Of a stretch of 64,000 bases of DNA, positions 46,918 through 58,100 are shown one piece after another. The translations under genes and the position numbers were made by a program. The notes beneath the pieces were generated by a model, which saw only the letters and a list, made by a program, of their open reading frames with translations, was not told the DNA's origin and searched no databases. Within the stretch, counting starts at the first letter, position 1; the number at the start of each line of letters is the position of its first letter. The stretch is from Brachionus plicatilis (taxonomy: Eukaryota; Rotifera; Eurotatoria; Ploima; Brachionidae): contig QEOQ01000508.1 in NCBI GenBank assembly GCA_010279815.1, positions 1,325,129 to 1,389,128 on the forward strand, written 5' to 3'.

Positions 46918-48092
46918 TATCTAAGTTGTGCCTAAAACGCGGAAAGCGGAAATTTTCTGCATTTTGATTTTTAACGGAAATTTAAAAAATTTGGAAAATT
47001 ATTGAAAAAATTTATTAAAAAAACAAGTTTGAGAATGTTTTAAAACATTTTCAAACTTTCTGATCGAATAAACAATCAAAACCATACTTTTTGCAAGAGC
47101 AATTTTTACTCTCCCCACTTTTCTAATACTTACCTTGGCACATTCAAAATTGTACCAAAACTGGCATAAGTCACATTCAATAACTAAACTAAACAAAAGT
47201 TTTGCATATTTGACAAGTAGACTTTTTTTTCTTTTTTTTCACTAATAGTTTGAATCTCATTCCATGCATTAGTTTCAAAAATTTCCCTTAGGTTTTCAAT
47301 CTCAAAATCTTTCATGAAAATGTCGCTTAATTGGGTTCAATTCTTACAAACAGTTTCAGATTGTAATAGACATTTTCTAGTCAAAACAATCATATTCAAT
47401 TGAGAATAAAATTGCGCCAATATAAGCTATTTTAAAACACACTCATATTCGATGATGTATCAATTCATCGAAAAAATAATTATTAGAAAATTGATAAAAT
47501 TACACTAACTCATAGAATAAAATTTGGTAGAAAAATTTTTCATAAAATTTTAAAAAACTTTAAAAGAAAAATTTAAAGATTAAATTAACTTAAATTTTTT
47601 TTACGAATTTTAAATGTATTTATGTTTTTTTAACTTTTAAAATAAATTTTTTTCAATTATAATTTTCGTTTTTTGTTGACTAAGGAAAATTTCAAATATT
47701 TTTTCAATTTTTTATCAATGAAAAATTAAAAAGATTATTATTCTGAAAAAAATAACTCTATGAAATAATTATTCTCCAAAAAAAATCTATGAATTTATCT
47801 ATTAACTAATTAGATCATCCTCATAACTACTAATATGTATCTATTCGAATTTTATTCGGTTCAATTGTATATGCAAAATGGCCACGTTTTTTGCAGCCCG
47901 TTGAACCGGAATTTTTAACTGCATTTTTTAAATTTTCGCAAAAAATCAAAATGAGAAGCCAGAAATTCCACTTTTGAGTATCTAATTTTGCGGAAATGTT
48001 TTTTAACTACGAAAAAAAAGTTGAATAATAATTACGCAAAATAATACGCAAAAAAATTCGGCTTTCCACGTTTTAGGCACAACCATTAGATA
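46918..48092 (-). mobile_element. inverted-repeat element carrying a PHD finger
   Basis: Terminal inverted repeats TATCTAAGTTGTGCCTAAAA..CGCGGAAAGC at the left and, inverted, TATCTAATGGTTGTGCC..TAAAACGTGGAAAGCC at the right define an element of about 1.18 kb. I cannot see a clear target-site duplication. The minus strand inside carries a PHD-finger-like reading. PHD fingers are known cargo of some DNA transposons and non-LTR elements, but the superfamily here is undetermined. Confidence 0.65.
47051..47315 (-). pseudogene. PHD-finger protein remnant
   Basis: From ATG it reads MKDFEIENLREIFETNAWNE, then TCQICKTF; after a ten-base interruption (TTTAGTTTAG) it continues VIECDLCQFWYNFECAK; after eleven more (GTAAGTATTAG) it reads KSGESKNCSCKKYGFDC and ends at a TGA. 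Put together, the spacing Cys-x2-Cys ... Cys-x2-Cys-x2-Trp-Tyr-x3-Cys is that of a PHD-type zinc finger. The two interruptions destroy the frame; both are far too short for ordinary introns, so I treat this as a decayed gene. Confidence 0.55.
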
Positions 48093-48562
48093 TAAAATAA
48101 ATTTACAAGATAAAAAGATGAAAAATAAAGCAAAAAAATTTAATTAAAGGTATTAAGATATTTTTTCTTCTATAACTTATCAAGTATTGAACGTTTTCAT
48201 CGTCTTTCGTATTTGCACATGTCCTCTTTGATGTTGATTATCGATTTTGCTTGATTTTCAACCCAATTATTCGGTAAAAATTTTTTTAAATTAAACATCA
48301 AATGTTTAATATTTTAAAATAAAAAAATCTTTACTAATTGATCTTCAATTGATACTTCTAAAATTTTCAATTAAATTCTTTAAGACAAAATTAAAATTCT
48401 TATTGAGTTACAAACGCTCTAAATGATATTTTAATATTGATTAAGTTATGGAAAAAGTTAAGTATATTTAAAAAAATTCGTTCTATGATAAACAAGAAAA
48501 AAACATTTTTATTTATTTTTTTATGATGTAACTTAAACTATGTTTGTTTATTTTTTTTATTT

Positions 48563-49774
48563 TTACTGGACAGAAGGAGCTTCACTTTGTATGGGCAGAA
48601 TTCGCTCATTTCGAATGTTTGCTTGAAGCCTTTTTAAATTAATTTTTAAATAAAAATATCTTTAAAAAAAATATATAAAAATGTATTAAAGCGAAACAAA
48701 ATTTAATTTTGTATTTCAAAATTTTGATTTAATATTTAATTTTCACTTCAGATTAAAATTAATATAATTTTTTCCTAATTAAAGATTAAACAAATTATGC
48801 TTAATATAGTTTAGTCATTTGTTGTTAAAAAATAGATAAAAAAAATATTTTTTTTTAATCTAAAACTTTTAATTTTGATATGAAATTTACATTTGATCAT
48901 GGACTTCAATTTTCCCTTTTTGATCAATTGTAAAAACGTTTTTCTATTTCTTTTGTTATTATCTGTCCTATCGAATCCGTTTATCAAAGTCTAATTCGTC
49001 GATATAATCAATTGATTCTTTAAGGTTTTGACGTTCGATTTGGATTTAATAATCCTTGTTGTTACATTTAGATTTTCAAATAAATCTTCTTGAGCTTGAT
49101 TTGAAGTACATAGTAGTGTAGCTTGTAAATTATCCCGTGAAACCAAATAGTATCCAAATTTTCATATGAGAAAATTACAGTTAATTTTCTCTAAAATAAA
49201 TTTATTTAAAATAGAAGCGGCTGAAGAAGAATTAGAGCATTTGATTTAAAAAGAAGTTTTTAATCAAAGTTGTTTATCCATTATAATTGAAATTATTTGG
49301 AATTTTCAATTAATGAAGATTTAACTTAGAATAATTTAAATTTACAATTAACTTGAATTGGTTATTGGTATATTTAATTTCGACCATCTTTATCCTTTTT
49401 GATAACTGAAATAGGTCACAAATTTAAGAGTTAAAACCAAAAGTAAAAGTGATTCAACCGAGTTCTATAATTTAAAACAAACGAAATTTAAAATTAATAT
49501 ATATTTTTTATTTTTAAATTCAAAACTAGAACTAGAATTTAAAGTTAAAAAAAACATATTAAGACACTATTTATTTGTAAATACTTAACTTGGTCATGAA
49601 TTTGTGTCATTTGGTCTAGAAAAGCTTTTTCATTATTAGCTACTCAAAGTAGTAAAAAAATTAATTTTTTTATTTTTAAAGCTTTATTCTTTTTGACTAA
49701 TTTTCATTTAAATATGGTGTATTTTTTAAATAATTAAATAAAATAAAATTTTTACCTTGTTTAAAGAAAAGCAT
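48563..49774 (-). pseudogene. unrecognised multi-exon or decayed coding sequence
   Basis: Several coding-looking blocks lie on the minus strand. 49756-49774 and 49590-49642 join in phase as MLFFKQVANNEKAFLDQMTQ, then IHDQ. Around 49260-49090 the reading is ASILNKFILEKINCNFLI, TGA, KFGYYLVSRDNLQATLLC, then TSNQAQEDLFENLNVTT. Around 49070-48980 a shifted frame gives IQIERQNLKESIDYIDELDF. 48563-48629 looks like a last exon, LQANIRNERILPIQSEAPSV plus one residue, after an acceptor. A stop and at least one frame change interrupt the middle. It may be a pseudogene or a gene whose exons I have not resolved. The coil-like composition suggests a structural protein; no family is assigned. Confidence 0.4.
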
Positions 49775-50007
49775 TTTCTTACTTGTATAAAAAACAATAA
49801 TTCAATGAATTTTTTTAAACAATAAAAATAAATTATTCAATGTCTGATGCAATCTATTTAATATCAATGTAATAATATTGCAAAAATAACTCTCATTTAT
49901 TTCTTAAAAAAGTAAATTTGAAAAATCGCACTTTTTTCATGCTTTATCATAATTGTACAAAAATTTTTATTAAAAGATGAAAAGATACACCATAAAGTTA
50001 AAAAAAT

Positions 50008-51969
50008 TTATTTTTCCAAATTTTGATATTGGGATAGAGCTAACAACGAAACTGCATAAGTGTATGGCGCTGACGACCAAAAAGGAAAAATATTCTCCTT
50101 TGTATTATAACCATGAAAGTCAAGTGGAGTATCGAAACCAAAGTGTTTTTGAGCGAGCATATTTTGGTATTCTTTTTCGTTTATAAAGCCCTTAACTGCA
50201 TAAATAACATCATTAATTTGTCTTTCATCTATTTTACTTGGGTCGACATTTGTGCCGTTTAAAAACTGAACCAGATTACCAGGATACCAGAACGGCAAGG
50301 TACTAAAACCTTTAACACTACCGGAAAAAAAAGAATTCAGAGGCTTAAATTTTCCACATAAAATGTTGCGATGCAACCAATTTACACTTTTTTTCACCAG
50401 CAATTTGACACCATTACCAGCATTTGGTTTCCACTTTAAAGATTGTGTCTTAGGACACTGGTATGTCCAAGTGGCAATCAAAATGTTTACAGCTTGTGCA
50501 GTACTAAACAAGGAATCGTCATTCTTGGACTCTTGCTTGCCAAAAATATTCGTGTCATTAAGCCCAATAAAATCTCTAAAAAAAGTTTTATTTCTTCCAT
50601 CTTGAATACTTGAATTTACCAGAAATCTAGTAACCGCTGTTTCAAAAGCATCCTGTAAAAAATGTTTAGCCTCAATCAGTATATTCTCTAATTTTTCAAA
50701 ATCTAGAAAATATTCTTCATATTTGCCAATTTTATTAAAGTAATAGAATTTTTTCAATTCACTCTCAATTAAAAACAAAGTCCGACTTGCATACCACAAA
50801 AAATTATAAGTACTTGGATAGTACACCTGGGCCAAATCGGGTCTTGCCGTAAAGTTGTTGCTTATAGTCCAAGATATAAAAAAACTTGTATTCAAATAAA
50901 TTGGCACCAATTCTTGATTTTTTAAAAAGTATTCTCGAAAATCGTTCACATTAAAGATGGCTCCTGAAGTAATTCCGTAAATGGAATTGGCAGCCACAGT
51001 CACGTCCACATTATTTACATTGAAAGGCATGGACACACACTTTTGCTTAAGTTTTCGTTGTTCATCTAAATTTTGTATCCAAGTCGATATCAAACTTACC
51101 GATTTGTTTTCCCTGTAAGCTTGCTGAATGAATCCGCGGGCATAAAAGTAAGTTCTCGGATCAATACTGTTTTCGTTCAGGTCAGCACTAAATGGTCGAT
51201 ATGAATATTTTTTGGTCAGTTTGATCAAGTTTTGAGTGTCGGTGTTGTTTTGCTTCCATGATTGATAGGCAAAGGGGTACTTGGATTTTAGCCGGAATAA
51301 AGCAGTGCCTAGGCCTAGATTTAGATAGCTATCATCGAAATCAGGAGGGATAGAAAAGGCGTCCAGGATTTCGACTTCGCGCTTTCGCAATTCTTCTACA
51401 TATTTGATGTATTGCTCCAATTTTAGGTCACTAAGAAGCTTGATGATGCGGTCCCACGGAACATATTCTACACTTAGTGCCACATTGCGGATGTTATCAG
51501 GCTGCTGCTGCCAAATGTCAAAAGTGGAATTGTAAATTTGTGGCCAGAATGACCTGATGAGACTTTTTAAGTAGTTTTTGTCATTTTTGTCACGAAAAGA
51601 ACCTATGGCTTCAAGAGCAAGCTGTAGACGCTTTTGGTCTAGGAGAGGGGCGCCTTTGCCATATAAATTAGACTCAAGAATTGTTGTAATAATCCATGCT
51701 GTTGAAAACATGTCATTATCGAAGACTGAGGTTAGTTCTCCGTTTCTGAGTTTTCGTGCTGCCGGACTTCCAAAAAAATTGACTCGAATATCTGACCGAT
51801 ACAAACCTTGCTTTTCATGCCACTTAAATGCAGGCTTGTAAGGCTGCTCTTGTAATACTTGAAATGAGTTGATGTGGTCACTTACTTTTTTTAAAATTTC
51901 ACACTGAATGTTCAAGGACCAGACGCTCTGAAGAAGAATTATGAATATAAAATTGATCAAAATATACAT
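50008..51969 (-). CDS. secreted protein of unknown function, probable alpha/alpha-toroid fold
   Basis: Single exon, 653 residues. It begins with a classic signal peptide (MYILINFIFIILLQSVWS) and has several N-glycosylation sequons (NSTF, NTSF, NFTA, NSSI), so it is probably secreted. Two similar helix-start motifs recur, NDMFSTAWIITTILES near residue 85 and DDSLFSTAQAVNILIATW near residue 490, with NVDVTVAANSIYGITSGAIF near 320 and a final FWSSAPYTYAVSLLAL. Regularly spaced (D/N)xxx(S/T)A(x)xxxxL helices of this type occur in alpha/alpha-toroid proteins such as terpenoid cyclases and prenyltransferase beta subunits; that fold assignment is inference. I see no catalytic signature of a named enzyme. 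Its base composition is richer in GC than its surroundings, consistent with a conserved, expressed gene. Confidence 0.8.
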   Translation of the reverse strand: MYILINFIFIILLQSVWSLNIQCEILKKVSDHINSFQVLQEQPYKPAFKWHEKQGLYRSDIRVNFFGSPAARKLRNGELTSVFDNDMFSTAWIITTILESNLYGKGAPLLDQKRLQLALEAIGSFRDKNDKNYLKSLIRSFWPQIYNSTFDIWQQQPDNIRNVALSVEYVPWDRIIKLLSDLKLEQYIKYVEELRKREVEILDAFSIPPDFDDSYLNLGLGTALFRLKSKYPFAYQSWKQNNTDTQNLIKLTKKYSYRPFSADLNENSIDPRTYFYARGFIQQAYRENKSVSLISTWIQNLDEQRKLKQKCVSMPFNVNNVDVTVAANSIYGITSGAIFNVNDFREYFLKNQELVPIYLNTSFFISWTISNNFTARPDLAQVYYPSTYNFLWYASRTLFLIESELKKFYYFNKIGKYEEYFLDFEKLENILIEAKHFLQDAFETAVTRFLVNSSIQDGRNKTFFRDFIGLNDTNIFGKQESKNDDSLFSTAQAVNILIATWTYQCPKTQSLKWKPNAGNGVKLLVKKSVNWLHRNILCGKFKPLNSFFSGSVKGFSTLPFWYPGNLVQFLNGTNVDPSKIDERQINDVIYAVKGFINEKEYQNMLAQKHFGFDTPLDFHGYNTKENIFPFWSSAPYTYAVSLLALSQYQNLEK

Positions 51970-53263
51970 GCTTTTTATGTTTTGACAATAAATTAAATTT
52001 TATGAACAATTAAATAAATTTATGACGATCAAAAATATTTCTAAAGAATAAAAAACGCATTTTTAAACTGCTCCTGTATTATCGATAATGTCATTTTATT
52101 ATTTTTGAAAATCACTATTGTATCGAATTTAGAAAAATAGTTAAATATTTTGATAAAATGAACATTTAAATGTCAGCAATTAAGAGGTAAAAAAAAAATA
52201 TAGACAAGAATTTTCTCCTTAAGTTAATTTTTAATTCTTTTTCCTATTAAATTTTTATTTTCAATTTCTCTTTAATTTTGCACATCGCCAAAATTGGGGT
52301 CAATAATAAAAAAATTAACTGATTTTTGATATCTAAAATTTTTTTTTCAAAGATTTTTTCTGCATAAAAATAGAAAATTTAAAATTTGGTAAGATTTTTT
52401 AAACATAGAATTATTTTGGACCAAAAAAGATATTCCAATTTAAAAGTACCATTTTAGTCCACAAGGTTAATAATTTGAATGAGCCTTCTTCCTTTTTTGA
52501 TTGATACAAATAGTTTAAAACAAATATTTAAAATTATAAATCATAATCATTTTAAATATTGTAAATCTAAACTAAAAAATTCAAGTTTTTCAAATAACCC
52601 ATATAGCAAAAAAAGATAAAAAGTTCAAAACACATATAAAATGTAATTGTTTAAACGTGGCAAAATCACATAAAAATCAATGTTTTATTAGGATGTTTAG
52701 TAATAAATTTTTAAAATCTAAAATTAAATAAAAAAATCTTGTTCTCTTTATTCTTTTTTCCAAGAAAATCATTCACGCATATTAACCTTTAAAATTAATT
52801 CAAAAACTGATAATTTTTTTTTGTTCTCATGAATAGCTTTGTCCTCTTTATTCACCGTCTTTGAGGAAAAAAACAATAATTCTTTTAAATTACAAGTTTT
52901 TGTACATTAGTTGAAACATTTTGATTATTTTTGTGAAAAAGATATAAGCTTGTCCAAATGAACATAAGTAATTTAAATTTTTTGTTTTAATAACTTCTTT
53001 TTTTTTAGGTTTTTTAAAAATAACAAAAAATTTCAGACCTTTAAATTCTCTTGAAAATTTAAAATTAAGTCTACTGGATTTGATTTTTTGGAAAAAATAG
53101 AATCTAGATATCTGTTAATAAACAGGCTAAATTTACGATACAGTGTTACGGTGAACTTAAGATATTTTTAAAAACAAAATTTAAATTTTTTTAACTTTAT
53201 ATTTATAAAACAAAAAATAATTCAGAACAAAGTGAATTTCTTAATTTGAATTATTGTGTCTAA
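51970..53263. other. intergenic, no gene seen
   Basis: AT-rich spacer between two minus-strand genes; nothing recognised. Confidence 0.5.
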
Positions 53264-55174
53264 TTAAACAGTAATAAGTTCGGAGTACATTGCCATAAAA
53301 AGCATAAAGGCAAAGCCAAATAAAATTCCAACATTTTGTATAACTAACACTTTAATTTTAATAGATAAGTCAAAAATTTGACTTGTATCGTTCGAGTGGT
53401 CGCCTTTTTTAGCTTGGTTGTCGCTAAAAGTCTTACATTCATCATTTAAAATCGAATATTTTTCGCTCAAATAGTCTTTTTCTATTTCTTCGCCAATTTC
53501 ATTCATTTCTGGTATCATGCCACACAATGAAATATAGATAAACATTCCACCTGCAATCGCATATATCCATTCGTTCGCTCCGAAATTTTCGCCCAGTTGT
53601 ATACCAACTATTAGCCCAATGAAGCAACTACATGCACTCAAAAAATTGAAAAATAATGCCATCGGATAGGACATACCAGCATTTATCAAAATTGCAAAAT
53701 CACCGAGTTCATGCGGAAATTCTTCGCACATTACCGCCAAACAAATACTAATTCCTTTAAAAACCGATTCGGTAAAAGCTGCACCAATGCTAAGTCCGTC
53801 GATAAAATTGTGCAAACCATCACCGAAAATTATCATCCAGGCCACTGGTGCAACTGAAGTTAAATTTTCCAGTCCATGACTATGTCCGTGATTTTTTTTT
53901 CTGTCCTTGTTTTGATAATTTGCCTTTAATTTAATAAATATAACAAATTTAAAATATTTGATTTTATTTTGAAAAAAAATAATTTACTAAAGCTTCTTGA
54001 CTCAGATGATGTCTCATTTCAATATTTGGATCATGCTTGGGATCATGGGTTTTCAAATAGCCTATGGATTCAAGAATCACAGGATTCTCTTTATCGCTTT
54101 TATTTCGAGATTGCTTGATAGAATAGGAATTTTTCTTCAGAGTCTTCAAAGCAAAAGAAGATAAATTTTCGAAAATTAAAGTTTAATTTGAAAAAGAAAA
54201 TAATTTACATTTCTTCTCTGGAACATAATCTTCATAAACTTTTCTACCAAATAAAACAAATAAATACCGAACATGATAACCAGACTTTTCCAAACATACG
54301 CATGATTACCAGAGTATTTTTCATCTTCAGTTATGCCATACGCCTTGCCAACAATTAATTAGAAAAAAATCACCAATCCTAAATTTACAATTACCTGAGG
54401 TATTAAGTGCAAAAATCCACTACCTGCTAAGCTACCAATTGCAACTCCGATCAAAAGCATGAGAATTTTTTTATAAATTTTTTTGTTGCTAAAAGGAATA
54501 ACAATCGCCCCACACAGGCTCGATAGACTAATAAGTCCCACAAATAATATTCCATAACCCCATGCTACAAAAATTTTAATTAGTTTTTTTGAAAATTTTT
54601 ACTTTGGGTCTAATTACTTTCTAACTTGGTAACAGAGGTAGAAGAGTGTCTCTTTTTAAAACACATGTCACATCCTTTGTTAGATTGCTGGACTGAAATA
54701 ATCTTTACCAAATTTTGAAAGTCTTTTTGATAAGACTTCTTGTTTACGAATAGCTCGATCAAACTATCTGAGCTAAGGCACTGATGAAAAATTAATAAAA
54801 AAGCTAAAAATTAATTTAAAATAAAAATATACAGTTTGATTAAAATAATCTAGTAATTCGGGAACTACATTATTTTTATTGCTTTGATTTAGCCACTTAG
54901 ATATTTGAGATTTTTTGTCACCCAGATCAGTAAACTTAACATTGTCAACATCACAAATTGCGTTTCGATTTTTAAGAACATCGTCTTGGAACGATTTAAA
55001 ATTATTTTTGTACCGGTCGAAGCTGCTAACATCAGCCAGCGAATTGTTTAATACATTGTCAAAATAAAGTTCAAAAATACTATTGATAATTTCATATTTT
55101 CTTGTTGAATCACCTGGTTGAACTTGGCTGGATACGATGGTTTGTAAACAAAACAAAAATGCCAAAAATTTCAT
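53264..55174 (-). CDS. SLC39A14-like: ZIP-family metal transporter, ZIP8/ZIP14 type
   Basis: Six phase-consistent exons: 54833-55174, 54618-54780, 54395-54564, 54209-54343, 53988-54143, 53264-53923; 541 residues (human ZIP14 492). It imports Zn, Fe or Mn across the plasma or vesicle membrane. It has a signal peptide ([16 protein letters not shown]), an extracellular domain with the paired-Cys CDMC before the first helix, and helices beginning [18 protein letters not shown], then [18 protein letters not shown]. The family's metal site is present: [13 protein letters not shown] in helix 4 and [11 protein letters not shown] in helix 5. The Glu at the first position of EEFPHELGD instead of His marks the ZIP8/ZIP14 branch, which favours broader divalent metal use. 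The cytosolic loop has a short His-rich [34 protein letters not shown] and the final helices also match. Confidence 0.92.
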
Positions 55175-58100
55175 TGTACATTAAGTCTTTTTCATACAAA
55201 AATAAAAAATATCATCGCTCTATTGACAGTTGTCTTTGATTAGAAAAAATTAGATAAGATAAAATACCAGTGATTTAAAAAGGTGGGAACTTAATTCTTA
55301 AAGCATTCAAAAAAAAAACTTGCTTTTTTTTTGCTGAGTACTCACTATTTAAAATAAATTATAATTATATGAAAAAATTTGAATCATAAGGTATTAATAA
55401 TTGAACAATAAGCATAATAAAAATTAATCGCATAATTTTAAGCGTTTCCTTAGTCAGCAAAATTGCTTTCGTCAACAATAGGTCACTACTTCAAAGTTGT
55501 TAGTATTTTTCTAAAAATCTTTTAAGATAAAAAAAGAAATTCAAGCATCTAATAAAAAAATATAGATTTATACACTAGAAAAAAGAAACTCTTAAAAATT
55601 GAACTGTTGAAAATATAAACTATAAAATTTCATTTGAGTTCAAAATCTAGAGAAAATGATGCGTTCATTTAAAAATTCGACAAACATAAATTTTTTCTTA
55701 AAAAAATCACCAAAAATTATTTTTATTTAAGATTAAGTGTAAATTATCGTATTTGAGTATAATATTTTTTACTTCAATAACCAGGTTACCAAATATTTTA
55801 ATTGATTGTAAAATTGATCACAATTTAAGAGCATGATTTGCATTTACTTCCTTTTCTTTTTCAAAATTTTAAAAAGATTTGGAAATCAAATCAAAAATTT
55901 TTTTTAAATTCGCTTCATTTGTGAACACATTTATTTTCATAATTTTCCAACTATTTTAATTCATTTATTCTTTAATTTCGACAAACAACTTTGGTAATAA
56001 TTTATTTGTTAATAGGAAAATTAAATATTTAAAAAAATTATAGGAAAGTTAATTTAGTCTTTATATAAATATAAATGCATGGATTTTTAAAATTATTTTT
56101 ATCAAACGAGTAGCTAATCATGTCCTTTTTGAGTAAGTTTTTTTTAAATCGAAATCACTTTCTGGAATTTCTTCAATGTAAACAAAAACCTTGTTCCCTA
56201 AACCAAGGAGCTCTGGATTAAAAAAAAAATGATCATTTGAGAACATAACAACACTTGCTTTGAATACATTTTCTATTTTTTTTTGTAAAAGTGCACAAGA
56301 GAAATTACGCTCGGGTGAGAATTTATGTCAGAATGTTGGGTGTGAATTTTTATATATCTAGAAAATTAATTCAAAAAATAGTTTTGATAGTTAATAAAAT
56401 CATTTGAAAATTTTAAAAAGTAAATAAAAAGCCGAATTTTTTCAATTCTTTAAAAAAAATTATAAAAATAAAATTAATTTTACTAATCATTAAAAAGCTA
56501 AATGTTGCAAACTTTAACATTCACAGTTATTAATTTATTTTGAATAGAATATTTAATATCGAATCTTGAATTGAAAAAAATGTTTGAATTCTTTTGCCGA
56601 TTTCGAAATTTGTAAAATTTGATTTCAATTTTTCCTTAAGTTAAGAAGACAAGAAAAAAATGTCTTTATTTTTAAATCAACATTCTTTTTGTCTGTATCT
56701 TAAACAAAAATTAAAATCTTTAAAAAAACCTAAGTTTACTTATTTGTATCTTGCTTAACATAAAATATTGCTCAAAGAATATGGTGTGTTTTTTCGTCTT
56801 TTAATCTAAATTTTCATACAATTTTGAAAAAGCATGGTGCGATTTTTCAAATTTATTTTTTTTTAAAATTAAATGGGGGTTAATTTTGCAATCTTTTTAC
56901 ATTGAAATTAGAAAGATTGCATCAAATATAAGATATTTAGTTTTTATTGTATTAAAACAAAAATCTTCAAATTTTATTTATTTTTTATACAAAAAGAAAA
57001 TTACTTTCTTTAAAAAAAGGTAATTTTTCTAAAAAATACAAAATATCTAAGAATATAGTAAATTTGATTGTTTTACTTAAAAATATTAAACAGTCTTTTA
57101 AAAAAATATTCAAAATCAATTTAAAAACATAGAGCTCTAAATTTTTAATTAGGTGAATGGCTTTTAAAATGTGAAAAAACAAATTCCATTTTTAAATTAA
57201 AGTATTATTTACTAAAAAACCATGAAATGTTTTAAAAAATAATACAGTTTTTATCTTAAAATCTTAAAGCAATATTTAAATAAATCATTATCTACTGAAA
57301 AGGCATCTTTTAAAAACAACATCCATCAAAAAAAAACACCTTGTTTAAAATAAAATGACGGGAGTTTTTTTACATGAAAAGGATGTTTAATAATAATCAA
57401 ATGTTAATGTGTCAAAAACAAATTCTGTCTTTTATAAATTTTGTCTGTGATAAATTTGGCACTTCACACGAGGTTTTGTTTTTTAACCTCTTTGATGAAG
57501 TATTTTTTTGGATACCATTTGAAATACCAAAATAAATAATAGTTTAAAGAATATTAATTTAAAAAAAATCAGAAATTTCTTTTAAAAATCTTTTTATCTG
57601 AGATATTAAAATGCTAGAGTATTTTGATTACTAAGTAAATTAGATAAAGTTTTTATCTTTATTAAAGAAATTAATTTTCTTATAAGTTTTTAAAAAAATA
57701 AATTTGAAACATCGAACTTTTTTCATGCTTTTTCAAAATTGTATTCATATATAAAAAATACGCCATATTTATTCCTATTTAAAAATAAATAAATAAATCA
57801 TGAAAAAAAAATTAAAACAGTGGTTTTTGTCAATCTTTACTTTCTTGGGGCGAAGAATTTCACAACAAAACACAAAAAAACTTTTGAATAACAGATAATT
57901 GATTCTAAATTCAATCGTTTTAAATAAACTCTGCTCATTATTTAATTTAGATATCTTGCTAAATAAAATAACATATAAATAAAATATAAAAAATAAATAA
58001 AATATATTTTGCTAAATAAAAATAACACTTTTTTAAAAAATTTATAGGTAAAATAAAAAAAAATTATTTAACTTGTTATGTTTTTTATTTTAAAGACTTA

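Noticed and set aside
47143..47153. An 11-base GT...AG segment as a micro-intron in the PHD reading
   Set aside because: Far below any spliceosomal intron length I would accept for an animal; the second interruption is 10 bases and breaks the pattern.
56985..57182. 65-codon minus-strand reading in the long intergenic stretch
   Set aside because: Phe/Ile/Leu/Lys-only composition typical of poly-A/T-rich noise.
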